From assembly GCA_004431415.1 (NCBI GenBank), contig QPMI01000637.1, positions 186,001-250,000 of the forward strand: a stretch of 64,000 nucleotides of DNA. Direction: 5' to 3'. Below, in pieces: positions 12,701 through 27,700 of this stretch (position 1 is its first letter; every line of letters starts with the position of its first letter). The notes under the pieces were generated by a model. The model was given only the letters and a program-made list of their open reading frames with translations. It was not told where the DNA came from and did not search any database. Both the position numbers and the translations under genes were made by a program. Origin of the DNA: Cyanophora paradoxa (Eukaryota; Glaucocystophyceae; Cyanophorales; Cyanophoraceae).

Positions 12701-15700
12701 AGTTCGGATTCTGAGGCTGTGATCACAGGGGCGATCATCAATCCGGCCCCCGGATCCCGGCGCCGCGGAATGCTCCAGTCCGACCCCGCTGCGCTCTCCG
12801 TGCTACAGTTCGGGAACTTCACGTGCCCCTCGATGCACAGAGTAAACTCCGTTCTGCGCTGTCGCGTGGCCGCCGGTGCGGTCGTCAACTCGAGCATTAC
12901 GTGGGGCCCCGGTCCGCTCTCCGGCGACATCGAGGCCAACAATGTTGCAGTCAATTCTAATTATAAACAGTGAGTGAACGTGCGCCTGGGATTCTTCTCC
13001 TGATCAACTCAACAAATACATGCGCGCAGGCTGAACGGGACGAAAATGAATGCAACCGGGCGATACGACGACGCTTTACAAGCGATCATACTGCCGATCT
13101 ACGCGAACCCTGGGGATTCCAGCATGAATCTGGATAATGCCATAATTCTGTTGTGCGTCTCCGGATTTAATTAATATTTCCCGCTGCTTCAGATACTATG
13201 CATTACTCGTCTCTAATTCGGAATCGCAGTTGGGCTCCGTACCTGGCAGCGGACAATCAAAGACAGGTGGTGGATGAAAAGCCCGACGTTACGTACCTTG
13301 TGCTTGCCGCGCCCACCTGCGGCGGCCGCACGCGGCTCGCGGCGGGCAGCACGCACGTCTGCACGATCAGCGCGACGCCGGCGAGCTCGCCCATCTTCGA
13401 CCTGCTGTCGACGGACGTCGAAGCGACTCCGGTCCACGGCCTCTCGTTCTCGCAGCCGTGGAAGTCGGCGTCCGTGGCGGGCGCCGCGGCCTTCAACGTC
13501 ACGGTCGCTGGGCAGCTCGAGCTCCCCGCGCCGGCCCTCAACCTCACGATGCAGTGGACGCCCGACCTCGCCGGCAGCTCGTACCCAGACCTGAAGAGCC
13601 CGCGCCGCGAACTGACGCTGATCTCCTCGATCATCACCTTCTGCCCCGAGATCATTTTCAAGTACGGAACGATCGTGTGCTCCATTATTCCCGGCATCAA
13701 TTCTTCGAGCCCCCTCCTTGCGACGGACTTCGCCGCGGGGTCGTCATCGATTGCGAGCAACGCGACACTCACTTCATTCCCTGTCGTGTCCTGGGCCGCG
13801 GGCGCCGGGGTGCGCGGTCACGGGTCGCCCGCGAGTTCAAACAATCGACTCGAAACGCTCATCCGTGCGCGCAGCTCAATTTCTCGCTGACGGGCTTCGT
13901 GAACGCGCAAGACGCCCCGTTCATCCTGCAGACGCGGTACAGCGAGCTCGTCGGAGGGGCCGCCGACCTGCGGAACGAGCCAGCGGTCTTCGGCCCGGCC
14001 ATCGACCTGGTCATCGAGTGCGACGAGGTCGGCCTCACGCTCCATCAGACGACAAACTGCAACGTGCGCGCACTGCGCCCGCGCGCGAGGTGTTAGACGA
14101 TCCCGATCAAGGCTCCCCGGCCCTTCCACATACGAATGCATTTGCACGGTCATGCGCTCACTTGCTGTGCGCACACGCGCAAATTCCGAGCAGGTTACGC
14201 AAACCGTTGGAATGCCCCTTCTCGATTCGGTATTTGTTCTTTCATTCCATACAGCTATTTAATCCGATAAATGTTTATATTTTCGCGCAGAGCTACTTCC
14301 GTCCGCCCCGTGTTCTGGACGGGGTCACGCTCAACTGCACGAATTACACGGACATTGCGCCGGGCCACTTCACCTTCTCGTGCACGAGCCTCGTCCTCGA
14401 GTCTGCGGGTCCTGCCTCGATCGTCGTGACGTACGCGGGCCCCGGCGGCGGCTCGCTCCCGTACAAAAACGTAACCATCACCACCGAGACTTTCCTGAGC
14501 TGCACACCGTCGCGCGTGGTGCGTTGAAGCGTGAGGTTTTGCTCATTCGCGTATGCCTTGACACAAACACAGGCCGTGGGAGACACGACCACGTGCGTGC
14601 TCTCCTCCGTCGTGCACCTGCAGGCGAGGCTCGCGACGACCGGCACGTCGAACACGCCCGGCGCGGTCGTCTTCGACCCGTGGCAAGAGCGGCCGGACGG
14701 GACGCTCGTCGCTACCGCGCGGGCCAATGTCGCGTCGCGCAACGAGTCCGTCCGCGCAATTCTGCTCGGCGGGGCCCGCTCCCCGATCTCGTTCGTTGAG
14801 ATGGTCCAGGTTCTCAACATCACGTGCTCCCCGGGGCCCCGCGTCGTCCTCACTACCGGAGCGCTCTGCAAAGTGAACCCCAGCGCGAACTCGCCCCCGC
14901 TCCGCGACTCGGACCTTGTGGCCGACCGCAAGGACTGCCGGCCCGTCGTTCCGCCCGTGAACTGCACCGCGAACGCGACCGCGGCCAACGCGACGGATGC
15001 GACCGCAGCAAACTCGACCACGATGGCGAACACGACCGATGTCTGCTCGACGAACACGACCGTGAACGCGACGGACTCGTACGCGGGCTCGGCGTTCTCT
15101 CCGATGCAGGAGGAGGCCGATGGGTCTCTATCTTTCATGTTCTTTGCCCGCTCGCTGGTCGGCAACGATGTCGCTGGCGGCTGCAGAATCGGCATCTCGT
15201 ACTCTGAGGCTATATCCCCCTCAAAAGTATTCGCAAAGGCGGAAACATTCAGAGTAATCGATCTGCACGAGTTGACGTGCCCGGCGTCGCCCATGAGAAG
15301 GGGCCGGTCAGGAGTCGTCACATGCACGCTCAAGCCGAACTCGACGGAACCCTCGAGCCCCCTGCATAACGGCGACCTTGCCTTGAACATTTCAAGCTCG
15401 GCGGGGGCAAGCGGTGTCACCGCGACACGGAACGCGTTCACCTTTACCTTCTCACACGCCGCGCTGCTTGCTTCCTCGTACACCTTTCATGTGCGCTGTT
15501 TTTAATTATTCTGCCCGCTCTATAGCTAGCTATATAGCTGACGGATCTCCGAAACCAAACAGCAAGTCTGGACACCATCGGTTGTGTATGAGCCCCTATA
15601 TGGGACAATGAACACTTCTGTCGTTTACAATGTTTCCATCGTGCGTGCCTGTCACCCCTGCGCATGCGTCATCGCAGCATCCGCTGCAGGCGTAGGCGCT

Positions 15701-18700
15701 TGCGCTTACTCCCTCGCAGGTTGAGGCGTCCCTGAGCTGCACAAACCAGGGCCGGCGCCTGCCGGGAATAGCGATGGCTTGCACGCTCATCCCGTCCGCG
15801 TATTCCGTCTCTGTGCTCTCCTCGGACTTTTCAATCTCTCTGTTGGACGTCTTCAACGGCGCCACCTCGTCGCCGGCCGCTTCGGGAATGAATCTGACGT
15901 TCACGTGCGCCGTCTCACGCTCACGCAAAGCTCGAATTTATGACAATAACCCGCGCACCCGCGCCCGCAGATACACACCGCCACCAACCACCACGTCCTT
16001 CGCGGGTGAAATAATCTCTTCCTTCTGGGAAAGGGGCGTAGACGTCCTGGCACCCTCTAAAACGGCTTTTCGCAGGCAATTCGATAACCGTGAAGTACAG
16101 TTCGACGATAGACGTCGCCCAGACTGTCCTCGGAACTGCGTCCATATCATACGTGCAAGGCCAGCTGACTTGCCTTCGTACGCGCCTCCGCGTGGGAGCG
16201 CAAACCGACTGCTCCGTGGTTCCACTGGACAATTGGACACCCCTCAATGTTGGCGAGCTCGGAGAGTTCCAGGTCTCTGGCTCCAACCTGCTGAACACGT
16301 TTGGCTCGACTACGATAGTGACGAGTAATGGGATTCTCTTGAATGTGCCTCTCACGGTTTCGGCTGTGAATATGGGAACTGGAGCAGTGCTACGAGTCTA
16401 TTACAGCTCGGCACTCAACACATCACGGCACGAGATTACAAACTTCGCAAACGTACGCATGTCTCGATCGAGGTCTCGTTGCGATTGATGTGTGCTTCGC
16501 TTATAATCCCCCCGCGTTCCGTCAGTTTACCGTCATCAAGCTGGCCGCGAATGCGCTCACGTGCAACCAGGTCCATTCTGCATCTTGCACCCGCCTGCTT
16601 TTTGCGCGGGCATTAGCTCACAAACAACGCGACGCCAGACCCGCATCGCCGTCGGGGGCACATCCCGCTGCACCGTTTTGAAAGACCCCTCGAGCCCGGC
16701 GCTCATCCCGGGCGACCTAACGGACTTGTACGGGACCAGCGCGTCTTCGGTGAGCCCGGTCGTCATTCCGACGGGCATTCAGTACGACTTCAAGCCGACG
16801 ATCGCCAACGGCCCCTCGTTCAATTACTCCATTTACTACTCAAACGCCGTCGGAGGGCCTGGCGGACTCCTGAACGTCGCCAACTTCGGGGGCTCGACTT
16901 CCATCGTGGTCATCAAGGCCGATCTCAACTGCGTTGGGCCCCGCCGCGCGCCGAACGCGACCATTTTCTGCAGGGTGCGACCCGCGGCCATGGCTCCCTC
17001 ACCCATATGCATGCTTGGGATCGACGTCGACAAAAGCGCTGCTGTCTTCGAATATTGTCTGACCTGCTCGAACGCAGATCACGCCTGGGCTCAACAGCGC
17101 CTTCCTCGAGCGGAGTGACATCGGCGCGCTCGCCACCACCTCTGCCGAAGTGGTGCTGGGCTCGATCTACATGGACACGGCCAACAAGACCATCTTCCTC
17201 TTCGAGGCCCAGACGATCAACCCGACGACGACGGCGGCGATCACTTTGCACTACAGCGCAGCGATGGGCGGCGCTCCTCTCGGAGCATTCAGGTGCACGC
17301 GAGCTTTCGTGGCCACTCGAGTTTCTTTCACTTCATCTGACTCGTCCCCGGCGTTTCGGGCGTGAATTCTAGCCTCGTGATTGCCGGTGCATCCTTGCAA
17401 TGCGGACTCCGTGTGCGAGCGGGCGCGACGCTCCCGGTCTCGATTTTGCGTCAGACGACCTCTCCGAACCTCCAGGCCACCGACGTCTTCACCGCGGTCT
17501 ATCGCATTGGCGTCGTTCAATTCCAGCAGCGCACCTTCACGCAAAGCGGCGCCAATCTTGTCACGTCCTTGCCAATCCGCCCCGCCCCGCTGCCCGATGA
17601 GAAGGGGTACGTGTCCGTGAACTATGCCGGCTGGAACCTGGGGCACTACTACCCGATCTCGACCCTTATCGGCAACTTTTCGGCGCTTTGGGCGTCTCTC
17701 TCGTGCCCTGAGCCACGCCGTCGTCTGAACTCTGTAGTATCTTGCTACATCATCCGCGCCAACCCATCGTCACCCCTAATTCCAGAGGACATCGCGAGCC
17801 CGGCTCTGCAGACTGTGCTTGCTAACCCCACCGTCCCTGTCCCCTATGGAAACGGCTCCGTGCGTGGCGCTGGTCCCGGTTTCGGATTAGTTCTGCACTT
17901 GGTCGTGCTGATCTGACTGCAGCTCGCGATCAACGTTACGGCGTCAATTCTGGGCTCAAATCACACGGTGGCGGCCTCCTGGGTGACGTCAGTCGGAGGC
18001 GGCCCGGTTCCACCTGTGAACAACGTCACCGTGGTGGATGGCCGGGCGTCTTGCTCGCCGACTCGCGTTGCGATCGGGGCTACGATAACGTGCTCTGTTC
18101 TGCCCGCTGCCGGCTCCCCGCCTCTCATCCTGAGCGACGTGGCCACCGGCGCGGTGGAAGGCGGGTACTTGGTGCCGGGCTCCATCAGTGCGACCGACGC
18201 GAATATCGTGCGTGCCTCCTATTGAAAATTGAATCGCGCGCGAATGTGATTTCGTATTTCGCTTACTTACTTTTCTCTCAGACGTTCCCGGCAACGGCTG
18301 CGAAGCCAAAGGCCGCAATTCCTATCTCTGTTTCCTGGTCGGTGGGGCTCGGCGGGGGCGAAATGACGGCGCAGCTGGTGGACGTGATTGAAGCGAACCT
18401 CACGTGCATGCCGCGCGCCCGCGAGGGCCTCGTCGTGCCCTGCAGCCTCTCCCCCAACCGCGAGTCGCCCGCCCTCTTGCCGTCCGACTTCGAACTACCG
18501 ACGGCCGATCCCGACCTGTTTGGGATTTTCCAGGCGTACTACTTCGGCGGCTCTGGCCGCGTCAATGTGACCTACACGCCGACCCTGCTGAAGCCGACAG
18601 TGGACGTGCACATTCGATACAACAGCAGCGTCCAGCCGGCGCAGCCCGCGGCGCTCTGGAGCCCAGCGAAGGTGGAGTTCGTCGGAGCGTACCTCGCGCT

Positions 18701-21700
18701 GAACGTCACGCGCGTCGCTGTGAACTGCCTCGTGGGATTCATCATCGTGCCGAAGGAGAACTCGTCCGCTCTGCTGTTGTCGGACTTCACCAGCCCGTCT
18801 TTGGTGCCGGCGCTCGGTGTACCGCTGGATCTGCAGGGCTCACTCGCTGGTGGCTCCGTGGCATTCGCCGCTCGGCCAACTGTCCCTGGCGTGGCGTTGG
18901 CATACGCTAACTACAGCGCGCTGATTGGCAGCGGACCGGTCGACCTGTCCCCGGAGCTGACCGTGCTGGGCGCCTCGCTTAATTGCTCGAGAAGACGTGT
19001 CTCTGTTGGTACTCACTTCATCTGCTACGTTTGGTTGGTGGGGGACTCGCCGAAAATCGAGGCATCTGAGCTCCTTGTTTCCGTTGAGCCTGCAAGTGTC
19101 GCGTTTGCGTCCGCCCTTGCAAACGTCACCGACTCCTCCCTTGGTTATCTCTATTATTTCAACGTTACTACGACCGATGTGAGCGTGAACGCGAATGTCT
19201 CCGTGCGCTACGCGGAGAGCATCGACCCGGACACGCGCCACATTGTCGACTCGCCGTCGCCATTCGTGGTGATCGGAGGCTCGCTTACCTGCAGCCATTT
19301 GCGTCGTCGGGTTGGGGCGTCTGTGCCATGCAACGTCACAAAGCAGGAAGGAAGTCCCGACTTGCTCCCGTCCGACATCGATGTCGTGGCGAACCACGCG
19401 GGGGTGTACGGGACTCTCAACCAGACCATCGACGGTGGCATCCACTTTAACTTCCTGACGGCAAACGTCACCACGGACGCCGGCGCGCGCATTGAGGTCC
19501 GCTGCGTGAATCGTTGCCGCGAGCTCTGATTTATGACTTGCCGTTCTCGCCTTTCTCACTGTCAAGCAGATTCTCTGGAGCGCGCTGGTCAACCCCACGC
19601 AGTCTAGCGTCGGTAACAAGACCGTGGTTGTTGTGGATGCAGTGTAAGCGTCTGCATTCAAAATGTCATCGGCGAGACCTTATTCGTTTCCTGCAGATTC
19701 AACTGCACGCGTCGGCGCGTGGCTGTGGGCGTCCTGCTGAACTGCACGGCTTCGCCCGTGCCCGGCTCAGCTTCGCTCCTCGAGTCGGACTTTGCTGCAC
19801 CATCCACCGAGCCTGCAGGAGCCTTGAGCAGCACGGCCATGGGCTGGGTCAGAAGGGAGATGGGCGACGGGCGCACGGAGGTGGTGCACGAGTTCCTCGC
19901 CTCTGTCGCGTCGGGCAACGTGTCCGTCGCACTGCCGTGGGCCGAAGTGCTGGGCGGCGGGGCTGGCAAGGTCCCGCTCGATATCATCCAGGCTCGTCTT
20001 GTCTGCTCGCCTCGCCGCCGGGCGCTCAACGCAACAACGACATGCGCCGTCATGCCTGTCGCGGGCTCGCCTCCGCTCCTGCCAGAAGACTTCCTGCCCA
20101 TGACTGCGGAGCCTTCTGGGTACGGCAACTTCACGGGCATGGTGGCTCTTCCGTCTGGCATCCTTACATTCACGTACACAACGGCTGTGCCGCTGCGGAA
20201 TCTGACCGTGCTCCGCGTGCGCTACTCCGAGGCTGTGGACAGCAACACCAGCGACATTGTTGCGTCGGGCTACGAGATTGAAACGCTGGCTGGCCACTTG
20301 TCATGCACGCCTTCACGCCGGGCGCTCGGAGCTGCTTTCCTCTGCACGGTTGCGCCGCTCAACGAGACCTGGCCGGAGCTGCTGCCGGCGGACCTCTCGC
20401 CGGCAACCGTTGACCCAACCGCAACTACCAACATCAGCGCTTACCGCGTCTCGGCGGCTGTCGCTGGCGGTATCGACTTCGACGTCCGCGCGACAGTGCA
20501 GTCCCTGCACCCGAATGTCTCCAGCACGTGGGGCCCACAAGCGCACAACCTTCCGAGCATCCTGGTCTCCCCACCCGTGACGCTCACCGTCCTCTCCGCG
20601 CGGCTCAACTGCTCGACGCGACGTGTCACGAACGGCAGCGTGATCACGTGTTGGATCTGGCAGATGCCCTTGTCGCCGCCACTGGATGCGTCGGAGCTCG
20701 TTGTGGCAGTCGAGCCGGCGGCGGCTGGAGTTGCCTCTCCGCTTGCGAACGCCAGCGATGCGTCTCTCGGGTATCTCTTTACCTTCAACGTCACCACGTC
20801 CAGCCTGAGCTCCGGTGCGAACATATCCGTGCGCTACGCGGAGAGCATCGACCCGGACACGCGCCACATTGTCGACTCGCCGTCACCGTTCGTGGTGATC
20901 GGAGGCTCGCTTACCTGCAGCCATTTGCGTCGCCGGGTTGGGGCGTCTGTGCCATGCAACGTCACAAAGCAGGAAGGAAGTCCCGACTTGCTCCCGTCCG
21001 ACATCGATGTCGTGGCGAACCACGCGGGGTGTACGGGACTCTCAACCAGACCATCGACGGTGGCATCCACTTTGACTTCCTGACGGCAAACGTCACCACG
21101 GACGCCGGCGCGCGCATTGAGGTCCGCTGCGTGAATCGTTGCTGCGAGCTCTGATTCATGACATGCCGCTCTCGCCTTTCTCACTGTCAAGCAGATTCTC
21201 TGGAGCGCGCTGGTCAACCCCACGCAGTCTAGCGTCGGTAACAAGACCGTGGTTGTTGTGGATGCAGTGTAAGCGTCTGCATTCAAAATGTCATCGGCGA
21301 GACCTTATTCGTTTCCTGCAGATTCAACTGCACGCGTCGGCGCGTGGCTGTGGGCGTCCTGCTGAACTGCACGGCTTCGCCCGTGCCCGGCTCAGCTTCG
21401 CTCCTCGAGTCGGACTTTGCTGCACCATCCACCGAGCCTGCAGGAGCCTTGAGCAGCACGGCCATGGGCTGGGTCAGAAGGGAGATGGGCGACGGGCGCA
21501 CGGAGGTGGTGCACGAGTTCCTCGCCTCTGTCGCGTCGGGCAACGTGTCCGTCGTACTGCCGTGGGCCGAAGCGCTGGGCGGCGGGGCTGGCAAGGTCCC
21601 GCTCGATATCATCCAGGCTCGTCTTGTCTGCTCACCTCGCCGCCGGCCGCTCAACGCGACAACGACATGCGCCGTCATGCCTGTCGCGGGCTCGCCTCCG

Positions 21701-24700
21701 CTCCTGCCAGAAGACTTCCTGCCCATGACTGCGGAGCCTTCTGGGTACGGCAACTTCACGGGCATGGTGGCTCTTCCGTCTGGCAACCTTACATTCACGT
21801 ACACAACGGCTGTGCCGCTGCGGAATCTGACCGTGCTCCGCGTGCGCTACTCCGAGGCTGTGGACAGCAACACCAGCGACATTGTTGCGTCGGGCTACGA
21901 GATTGAAACGCTGGCTGGCCACTTGTCATGCACGCCTTCACGCCGGGCGCTCGGAGCCGCTTTCCTCTGCACGGTTGCGCCGCTCAACGAGACCTGGCCG
22001 GAGCTGCTGCCGGCGGACCTCTCGCCGGCAACCGTTGACCCAACCGCAACTACCAACATCAGCGCTTACCGCGTCTCGGCGGCTGTCGCTGGCGGTATCG
22101 ACTTCGACGTCCGCGCGACAGTGCAGTCCCTGCACCCGAATGTCTCCAGCACGTGGGGCCCACAAGCGCACAACCTTCCGAGCATCCTGGTCTCCCCACC
22201 CGTGACGCTCACCGTCCTCTCCGCGCGGCTCAACTGCTCGACGCGACGTGTCACGAACGGCAGCGTGATCACGTGTTGGATCTGGCAGATGCCCTTGTCG
22301 CCGCCACTGGATGCGTCGGAGCTCGTTGTGGCAGTCGAGCCGGCGGCGGCTGGAGTTGCCTCTCCGCTTGCGAACGCCAGCGATGCGTCTCTCGGGTATC
22401 TCTTTACCTTCAACGTCACCACGTCCAGCCTGAGCTCCGGTGCGAACATATCCGTGCGCTACGCGGAGAGCATCGACCCGGACACGCGCCACATTGTCGA
22501 CTCGCCGTCACCGTTCGTGGTGATCGGAGGCTCGCTTACCTGCAGCCATTTGCGTCGCCGGGTTGGGGCGTCTGTGCCATGCAACGTCACAAAGCAGGAA
22601 GGAAGTCCCGACTTGCTCCCGTCCGACATCGATGTCGTGGCGAACCACGCGGGGGTGTACGGGACTCTCAACCAGACCATCGACGGTGGCATCCACTTTG
22701 ACTTCCTGACGGCAAACGTCACCACGGACGCCGGCGCGCGCATTGAGGTCCGCTGCGTGAATCGTTGCTGCGAGCTCTGATTCATGACATGCCGCTCTCG
22801 CCTTTCTCACTGTCAAGCAGATTCTCTGGAGCGCGCTGGTCAACCCCACGCAGTCTAGCGTCGGTAACAAGACCGTGGTTGTTGTGGATGCAGTGTAAGC
22901 GTCTGCATTCAAAATGTCATCGGCGAGACCTTATTCGTTTCCTGCAGATTCAACTGCACGCGTCGGCGCGTGGCTGTGGGCGTCCTGCTGAACTGCACGG
23001 CTTCGCCCGTGCCCGGCTCAGCTTCGCTCCTCGAGTCGGACTTTGCTGCACCATCCACCGAGCCTGCAGGAGCCTTGAGCAGCACGGCCATGGGCTGGGT
23101 CAGAAGGGAGATGGGCGACGGGCGCACGGAGGTGGTGCACGAGTTCCTCGCCTCTGTCGCGTCGGGCAACGTGTCCGTCGTACTGCCGTGGGCCGAAGCG
23201 CTGGGCGGCGGGGCTGGCAAGGTCCCGCTCGATATCATCCAGGCTCGTCTTGTCTGCTCACCTCGCCGCCGGCCGCTCAACGCGACAACGACATGCGCCG
23301 TCATGCCTGTCGCGGGCTCGCCTCCGCTCCTGCCAGAAGACTTCCTGCCCATGACTGCGGAGCCTTCTGGGTACGGCAACTTCACGGGCATGGTGGCTCT
23401 TCCGTCTGGCAACCTTACATTCACGTACACAACGGCTGTGCCGCTGCGGAATCTGACCGTGCTCCGCGTGCGCTACTCCGAGGCTGTGGACAGCAACACC
23501 AGCGACATTGTTGCGTCGGGCTACGAGATTGAAACGCTGGCTGGCCACTTGTCATGCACGCCTTCACGCCGGGCGCTCGGAGCCGCTTTCCTCTGCACGG
23601 TTGCGCCGCTCAACGAGACCTGGCCGGAGCTGCTGCCGGCGGACCTCTCGCCGGCAACCGTTGACCCAACTGCAACTACCAACATCAGCGCTTACCGCGT
23701 CTCGGCGGCTGTCGCTGGCAGTATCGACTTCGACGTCCGCGCGACAGTGCAGTCCCTGCACCCGAATGTCTCCAGCACGTGGGGCCCACAAGCGCACAAC
23801 CTTCCGAGCATCCTGGTCTCCCCACCCGTGACGCTCACCGTCCTCTCCGCGCGGCTCAACTGCTCGACGCGACGTGTCACGAACGGCAGCGTGATCACGT
23901 GTTGGATCTGGCAGATGCCCTTGTCGCCGCCACTGGATGCGTCAGAGCTCGTTGTGGCAGTCGAGCCGGCGGCGGCTGGAGTTGCCTCTCCGCTTGCGAA
24001 CGCCAGCGATGCGTCTCTCGGGTATCTCTTTACCTTCAACGTCACCACGTCCAGCCTGAGCTCCGGTGCGAACATATCCGTGCGCTACGCGGAGAGCATC
24101 GACCCGGACACGCGCCACATTGTCGACTCGCCGTCACCGTTCGTGGTGATCGGAGGCTCGCTCGTTTGCAAGAACACTCGCTTCCGCCGACACGTCGGAG
24201 CTCGGGCACGCTGCAACGTCACCAAGCACGTGGGCAGTGCCGACCTCCTGCCCTCTGATTTCGTTACAGTGCCGTGCTCGGCCGGAGTCTACGAGTCTAT
24301 GTCTACCACGCCTGCTGGAGATGTGACGTTTACCTTCCTCGCTACAAACCTAACGGGCGATGCAGGAGCCACAATTGAGGTACGCTGAAAGCCCATTCAC
24401 GTCTTGGAGTTTCTCTGTATTTACCTGCACTTTCAGGTTCTTTATACGGCTGTGGTGGATCTCGCCGCGGGAGGAGCCAGCGTAGGCAACGCGACAATCG
24501 TCGTTATCGACGCTAAGTGCGAAACTCCTGCCATTGAGCTCGCTCTTATCGTCTGCGCTCATCCACATTTGCAGCTTCTCGTGTAACAAGCGCCGTGTGG
24601 CGATGGGGGCATCAGTAAATTGCACAGCTACGCCAGTGAACGGATCGGGTCTTATTACGGCGTTGGACTTCAGCACTCCGGGTCTCTGGCCAGACGGCTT

Positions 24701-27700
24701 CCTGATCCCCAACACAATCGTTTCTTGGTATAACATCACGGGCGAGAACGGCTCCTACAGCTTCGGATACCTCTTCCGCGCCTCGGTGCCGGCTACGGAG
24801 GCGGTCGTTCGCTTCAGATGGGCGGAGGAGGTTGGAGGGGGCGAGGTCAATGTGACGCTGGATGTAATTGGCGCGCGGCTCGTCTGCACGACGCCGCGAC
24901 GAGCCGTCAACGTCTCTGTTCGTTGCCGACTGGCGCGCGTCGGTCAGTCCCCGCCGCTGCTCGTGTCCGACTTTGGGACGCCCTTTGCACTCCCTGCGGG
25001 GTTCGGGACGTTCCGCAACCTGACGGCGGAGGCAACGGGCAACTTGTCCCTCACGTACCTCCCCACGCGCCGCCTCTCCGCCATGACAAACCTCTCCGTT
25101 CGCTACTCGTTTGAGGTACACGAATCCGAGCCGCTTGTCGACGGTTCCGGCTACGGGTTTGCGACGCTGGCGGTGACGCTCGCTTGTCCCGCGCGGCGTG
25201 CGCTGCGCGTGCCCGTCAATTGCTTCGTCTCCATCATCCCTGGCGAATCTGCACTGCTCCGGCCAGGCGACCTATCCACCGCCTCCTTCGCTCCCGACAC
25301 GGCGATGGGCACTGCTTTGCAGTCTGGCATTGTCTACAGCGCCGATGGCACCCATGCAAACTTCTCGCGATCCGTAGCGACGGTCGTGAAGGAAGTCAAC
25401 GCGACGGCAATGTGGTCGGCGGCTGTCGCGGACGCCGTGCTTCCGGCGGCCGATCCCGTCTCTGTCGCAGTCGTAGGTGCGTTGCAAACCTTTAACCCAA
25501 ATATCGAATTCGAAGGTGTCTCAGACGATTCGCGGCAGATGCGTCAATCAACTGTGACACGAACCAGGTGCAAGTTGAACAGGTGAGACTCCAGCTTCTC
25601 GAGCTCTCGCATTCTTCGACCTCTCTAAGTAATGTACGCGCGTGTGCGCACCCCTGCAGACCATTGCGTGCTATATCAAGCCCACAGCACCCTCCACGGT
25701 GATGCCCGGAGACATCGTCGGACCGGGACTTCAGAACACGACGTCGTCCCTGCGCCGAAGCCTTTTCCAGCTGCAGGTCGACGGATTCTACGCGGCTGCA
25801 GGCGCCGTCGCGCCGCGCCCCGCGCAGGGCGACCTCACGTTCCCGCTCAAGGGTCAGCGAGTGACGGAGTTCATGCGGACGTTCCTCGTTGCGCGCTACA
25901 GCCCCGACGTCGATCCCGGCCAGGGGCACCTCACCGCCAGCCCGTACCGCTACACCGTCACCGGCGATATGCGGATCACGAGCGCCCGCTTCCTGTCGAA
26001 CGGGTACCAGATCGTCTTCTACTTCTCGCTGCCGACCGTGCAGAGGAGCGGCTCGTTCCCGGCCACCGACGTCCTCTCCGGGCCAACGGCGGCGCTCCTG
26101 GGGACGGGGGCGACATGCATGTGGACGGAGGCGAACGCGCTGACGTGCGACACGACGGCCGACGCCTCGATCGAGCCGACGTGGGAGCTCGAGTTCACGC
26201 CCCGCGTCGACTCTGCGGACGGCTCCGGACGGTACTTCATCGGGCCGGCGGTCGTGGGGCCCCCGCTGCAGCCGCTTATCCCGGACCTCACCATCGACTA
26301 CCAGTCCGAGGTCGCCTACTGCCGCCGCATGACTGTCAGGGTGACGTCCGTCACTGGGACGGGGAGGCGGCCAGCAAAAATCGTGTGGGAGTGCCGCGAC
26401 AACGCGACCTGCGACCGCGCCCCAGCCGCCATCCAGGCGGCCATCGTCGCCGCAGGCAGCGGGCGGACCTTTGCAGTGCAAGCCGCCGTCCCGCTGCTGC
26501 ACACTTATGCGTTCCAGGCTCGAGCCATCAACTTCCTGGGTTTCAGCAGCGCGCCTGCAGTCGCGTCCATCTACAAGTCCAATGCGCTGCCCCCGGCATT
26601 GAGCATTGACGGCGGCCCGACGGTGTACACGAAAACAACAGCGTTAACAACGATAAAGTAAGCTTCAAATAATTTACAAATCAATCTCGGAGCGCGCTTG
26701 CTTCAAGATGCATCGCGATTGATGCGACCTTCCTGCGCACAGGATCATTGCGCAGCGAGTGGCGTGCGAGACGGACGACCCCCTGTTCTGTGCGCAGCTG
26801 CAGCCGATACAATTACTGTATTCATCGTTCCTTCAGCTGATCGAATGCCGGTCCATGCAGATCAAATCTCGCAGGAGCAGTTCCTGTGGGTGAGGTCGGA
26901 GGGCATCACGTGCTCCTGGGAGCTGCCGGAGCGCCTCAAGCCCTTCGTCCCCGCGAGCGTGGCGCTGGACCGGCCCACGATCCTCTTCCCGAAGAACACG
27001 CTCCCCCCGGGCGAGGAGTTCCTCCTCGTCATGACCGGCGTCGACACCTACCAGGACCCGTGGACCAGCGCGAAAATCTCGATCAAGGTCATCGTCGCTG
27101 CGCAGCCTGTCGTGGCCGTAATAACCGGCGGTGCGTGCTCTCGCCTCCGGCTTTTGGGTGCTGTGTATTTATCGCGGGTCCGGGTCGAGCAGGCAGCCGC
27201 TCGATCGCCTGGCGCATCTCGTCGACCTTCTCCGGCGCGAGCTCAGTCGATCCAGACTACACTGCCGGCGGATCGGCGATCGGCACCTCCAGCACCCTCT
27301 CCTACTCCTGGGCGTTCTACAACCGCTCCGACGGGCGCGCCGTGCACTCGACGCCGCCTTCGGGCAGCCCGCTGCTCACCGTCGTCCCACGAGACGTAGG
27401 CGCGTGAAACGCCTTGGGCACTCTTTCGTCTCGTCTGCATTGCAAGTTCTGACATTGGACGGCAGGCCTGGTCGAGGGCGGGGAGTACCGCCTGGAGCTC
27501 CACGTCGTCGCCGCGCGCGCCGGCGTCCTCCCGCACCTCGCCGCCTCCAACGCTACGGCCGCAATCGACGTCCTCGTCGCCCCCGGGGACCCCCCGGCCG
27601 TCGAGATCGACTACACCTTCCCCGAGCAGCTCCTCTTCGTGCCGCGCTACCCGATCGTCGCCCGCTGCCTCGCGCGGCAGCCGAGCAACCCCGACTTCGA

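Noticed and set aside
14344-15483. 379-codon open frame on the minus strand
   Set aside because: It is antisense to well-supported exons with sequons and two-cysteine modules. It is open only because of GC-rich codon bias.
19203-24162. CRISPR-like or satellite array
   Set aside because: The repeat unit is 1.63 kb and coding, with no spacers. It is an intragenic module duplication.
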